In this document: positions 20,708 through 21,768 of the stretch, one piece after another | Layout: the number at the start of each line of letters is the position of its first letter | Position numbering within the stretch: the first letter of the stretch is position 1 | NCBI GenBank assembly: GCA_002762705.1 | Contig: PCVE01000068.1 | Span: 1 to 21,768, forward strand | Reading direction: 5' to 3' | Length of the DNA stretch: 21,768 nt | From: Candidatus Woesearchaeota archaeon CG11_big_fil_rev_8_21_14_0_20_43_8 | GTDB lineage: Archaea > Nanobdellota > Nanobdellia > Woesearchaeales > CG08-08-20-14 | The notes under the pieces: generated by a model | Seen by the model: only the letters and a program-made list of their open reading frames with translations | What the model was told of the DNA's origin: nothing | Databases searched by the model: none | Program-made: the position numbers and the translations under genes

Positions 20708-21270
20708 TCTGTCTTCAAAAATCTTGAAGGATCATCTTCGAATTCTCTTCTTTTTATGATCTTTCTCTGCTTCTCAAGCCACCTATAAACATTAGAATGG
20801 GGGCTTCCATTCAGAAGAGATTCGACTGCTTTCCTCGCGAGGCTTATGTAATCTGCATGCCCGATAAGCGCGATGGTCTTACCATAGACAGATATGCTTG
20901 TCTCTGTGAGCTCTTCTATGCAGGCTCGCGCTTTGCCGTCTTTTCCGATGACACGGCCTTTGAGCCTTGCGATCTGGTCTTTGCTCTTGACAAAATCAGG
21001 TATGTTTATCAATTCAAGTACATAATCGATCTTCAGAAGCCTATATGCAATCTCTGGATTGAATCCACGTGCGATGGCTTTTATTATGTCCATGCAGGTG
21101 AAGACAGCGACTGCGTCCTTTCCGCTGATCATGACTGTCCCTTCTTCGCTATCGATATCAAGGATGACATTGGTCTTTGCTTCTATATCCTGTTTGATCT
21201 TGCCTCCTTTCCCTATTATGACAGCCACCCTGTCCTTTGGAACCTTGAGTTCGTTTGTGAATTCTTCCAT
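20704..21270 (-). CDS. KH-domain RNA-binding protein, Pno1/Dim2-like
   Basis: A 188-residue archaeal homolog of eukaryotic Pno1/Dim2, a factor in small-ribosomal-subunit assembly. Two KH domains are visible: the first with IIGKGGKIKQDIE at 18-30, the second with GRVIGKDGKARACIEELT at 105-122. The conserved C-terminal GSPHSNVYRWLEKQRK (155-170) is characteristic of the archaeal family. The second domain likely binds the 3' end region of 16S rRNA, by analogy with Pno1. It lies 27 bp downstream of the RIO1 gene on the same strand, a conserved archaeal pairing that couples two 30S maturation factors. A TATA-like CTTAAAAAG overlapping the RIO1 stop (21293-21301) may give it an additional leaderless start. 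Confidence 0.93.
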   Translation of the reverse strand: MEEFTNELKVPKDRVAVIIGKGGKIKQDIEAKTNVILDIDSEEGTVMISGKDAVAVFTCMDIIKAIARGFNPEIAYRLLKIDYVLELINIPDFVKSKDQIARLKGRVIGKDGKARACIEELTETSISVYGKTIALIGHADYISLARKAVESLLNGSPHSNVYRWLEKQRKIIKRREFEDDPSRFLKTD

Positions 21271-21297
21271 AATGTTTTGAGGAAAGGGTAAGTCTTT

Positions 21298-21768
21298 TTA
21301 AGCCTTGCTATCAGAGATATCACGGAATATATCTTCTGGGTCGAAATCGACACCATATTTTGCGAAGAAACGGCAGAGATTGGTTATATCGCGCTTCAGA
21401 AACTCGACTGCCCGATTGGTCTCTTTTGGAGAACATTGGGAGAAATCTATGAAAATCGGTTCGTCTTCAGAGACAAGTATATTGAATTCTGATAGATCAC
21501 CATGTATAAAACCACCTTGATAAAGCTTCTTTATCCTATCTTTGATTTTATTGAACATCTTAAGTGGATCAGGTATATCTGCATCTTTTAGCTTCGGAGC
21601 AGGCTTATTTTTTCCAATCATTTCCATGACAAGGACATTTCCGACGAATGTGATCGGTGATGGAACACGGATCATCTCTCTTACTTTCATGAGATTTCTA
21701 TATTCTCTCTGCGCCCAGGCAAATATGACCTTTCGCCTGCTCTTCGCCATGTTCTCGAATCTAGGATC
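21298..21768 (-). CDS. RIO1-type serine protein kinase (5' end cut by window edge)
   Basis: The C-terminal 156 codons of a RIO1 kinase/ATPase, which acts in late 30S subunit maturation. The frame stays open to the window edge (DPRFENMAKSRRKVIFAWAQ is the first visible sequence), so the internal Met at 21750 is not the true start and about 100 N-terminal residues are missing, including the P-loop. Visible motifs are WAQREYRNLMKV, the hinge region LVMEMIGKNKPAPKLKD, the catalytic loop FIHGDLSEFNILV and the metal-binding IFIDFSQC. The KH/Pno1-like gene follows, as in many archaea, supporting a joint role in ribosome assembly. Confidence 0.95.
   Translation of the reverse strand, partial: DPRFENMAKSRRKVIFAWAQREYRNLMKVREMIRVPSPITFVGNVLVMEMIGKNKPAPKLKDADIPDPLKMFNKIKDRIKKLYQGGFIHGDLSEFNILVSEDEPIFIDFSQCSPKETNRAVEFLKRDITNLCRFFAKYGVDFDPEDIFRDISDSKA

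Overview
The window is archaeal chromosomal DNA. The evidence is an archaeal-type threonyl-tRNA synthetase with a DTD-like editing domain, the archaea-only amidotransferase subunit GatE, an adjacent RIO1 kinase and Pno1-like KH pair, a Dph2 fragment, a four-subunit POR-type ferredoxin oxidoreductase, and TATA boxes usually about 22-34 nt upstream of start codons. The DNA is AT-rich, genes are short and tightly packed, and convergent genes often overlap at their stop codons. This would suit a small-genome DPANN-like archaeon, but the lineage is inference. First genes of transcription units look leaderless. Genes inside operons carry GGTGA-type Shine-Dalgarno sites.

Layout. 1-1765: 3'-truncated thrS on the minus strand, divergent from a DUF192 gene (1833-2174) and an orphan gene (2210-2665). 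2744-4271: a possible 37-residue ORF, a DHH phosphoesterase (minus), then a zinc-ribbon/orphan/membrane-protein trio running to 4967. 4964-7259: gatE followed by a DUF212 (PAP2-like) gene on the minus strand. 7260-8600: an AT-rich divergent promoter region with phased ATGGAA motifs, an Lrp/AsnC regulator, and rpiB. 8594-10288: a severely shortened dph2 and a LarA-family gene, divergently transcribed. 10276-14017: an 830-residue orphan protein, a gamma-carbonic-anhydrase-family protein and an MnmC-like methyltransferase, all minus. 14149-17142: the porGDAB operon. 18592-18793: a tRNA-Asn/tRNA-Ile pair (minus). 18898-21768: nitroreductase, THUMP-like methyltransferase, KH protein and 5'-truncated RIO1 kinase.

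The most unusual part is 17139-18710. The porGDAB operon ends in a cutA gene broken off after 39 residues. A 438-nt non-coding stretch follows. It holds its own TATA box and about 250 nt of dense nested inverted repeats: one 97-nt hairpin with a 15-bp basal stem, then a cloverleaf-like domain closed by a 9-bp stem with four internal hairpins. Next come two orphan genes, a hairpin, a detached copy of a tRNA T-arm plus 3' acceptor end, and finally a tRNA-Ile gene interrupted by a 45-nt intron inside its T-loop. I read this as a small island beside a tRNA gene carrying an undescribed structured RNA. No integrase is visible, so how it arrived is inference.

Core functions represented are translation and tRNA quality (ThrRS, GatE, MnmC-like enzyme, tRNAs), ribosome maturation (RIO1, KH), central carbon metabolism (POR, RpiB, LarA family) and regulation (Lrp).
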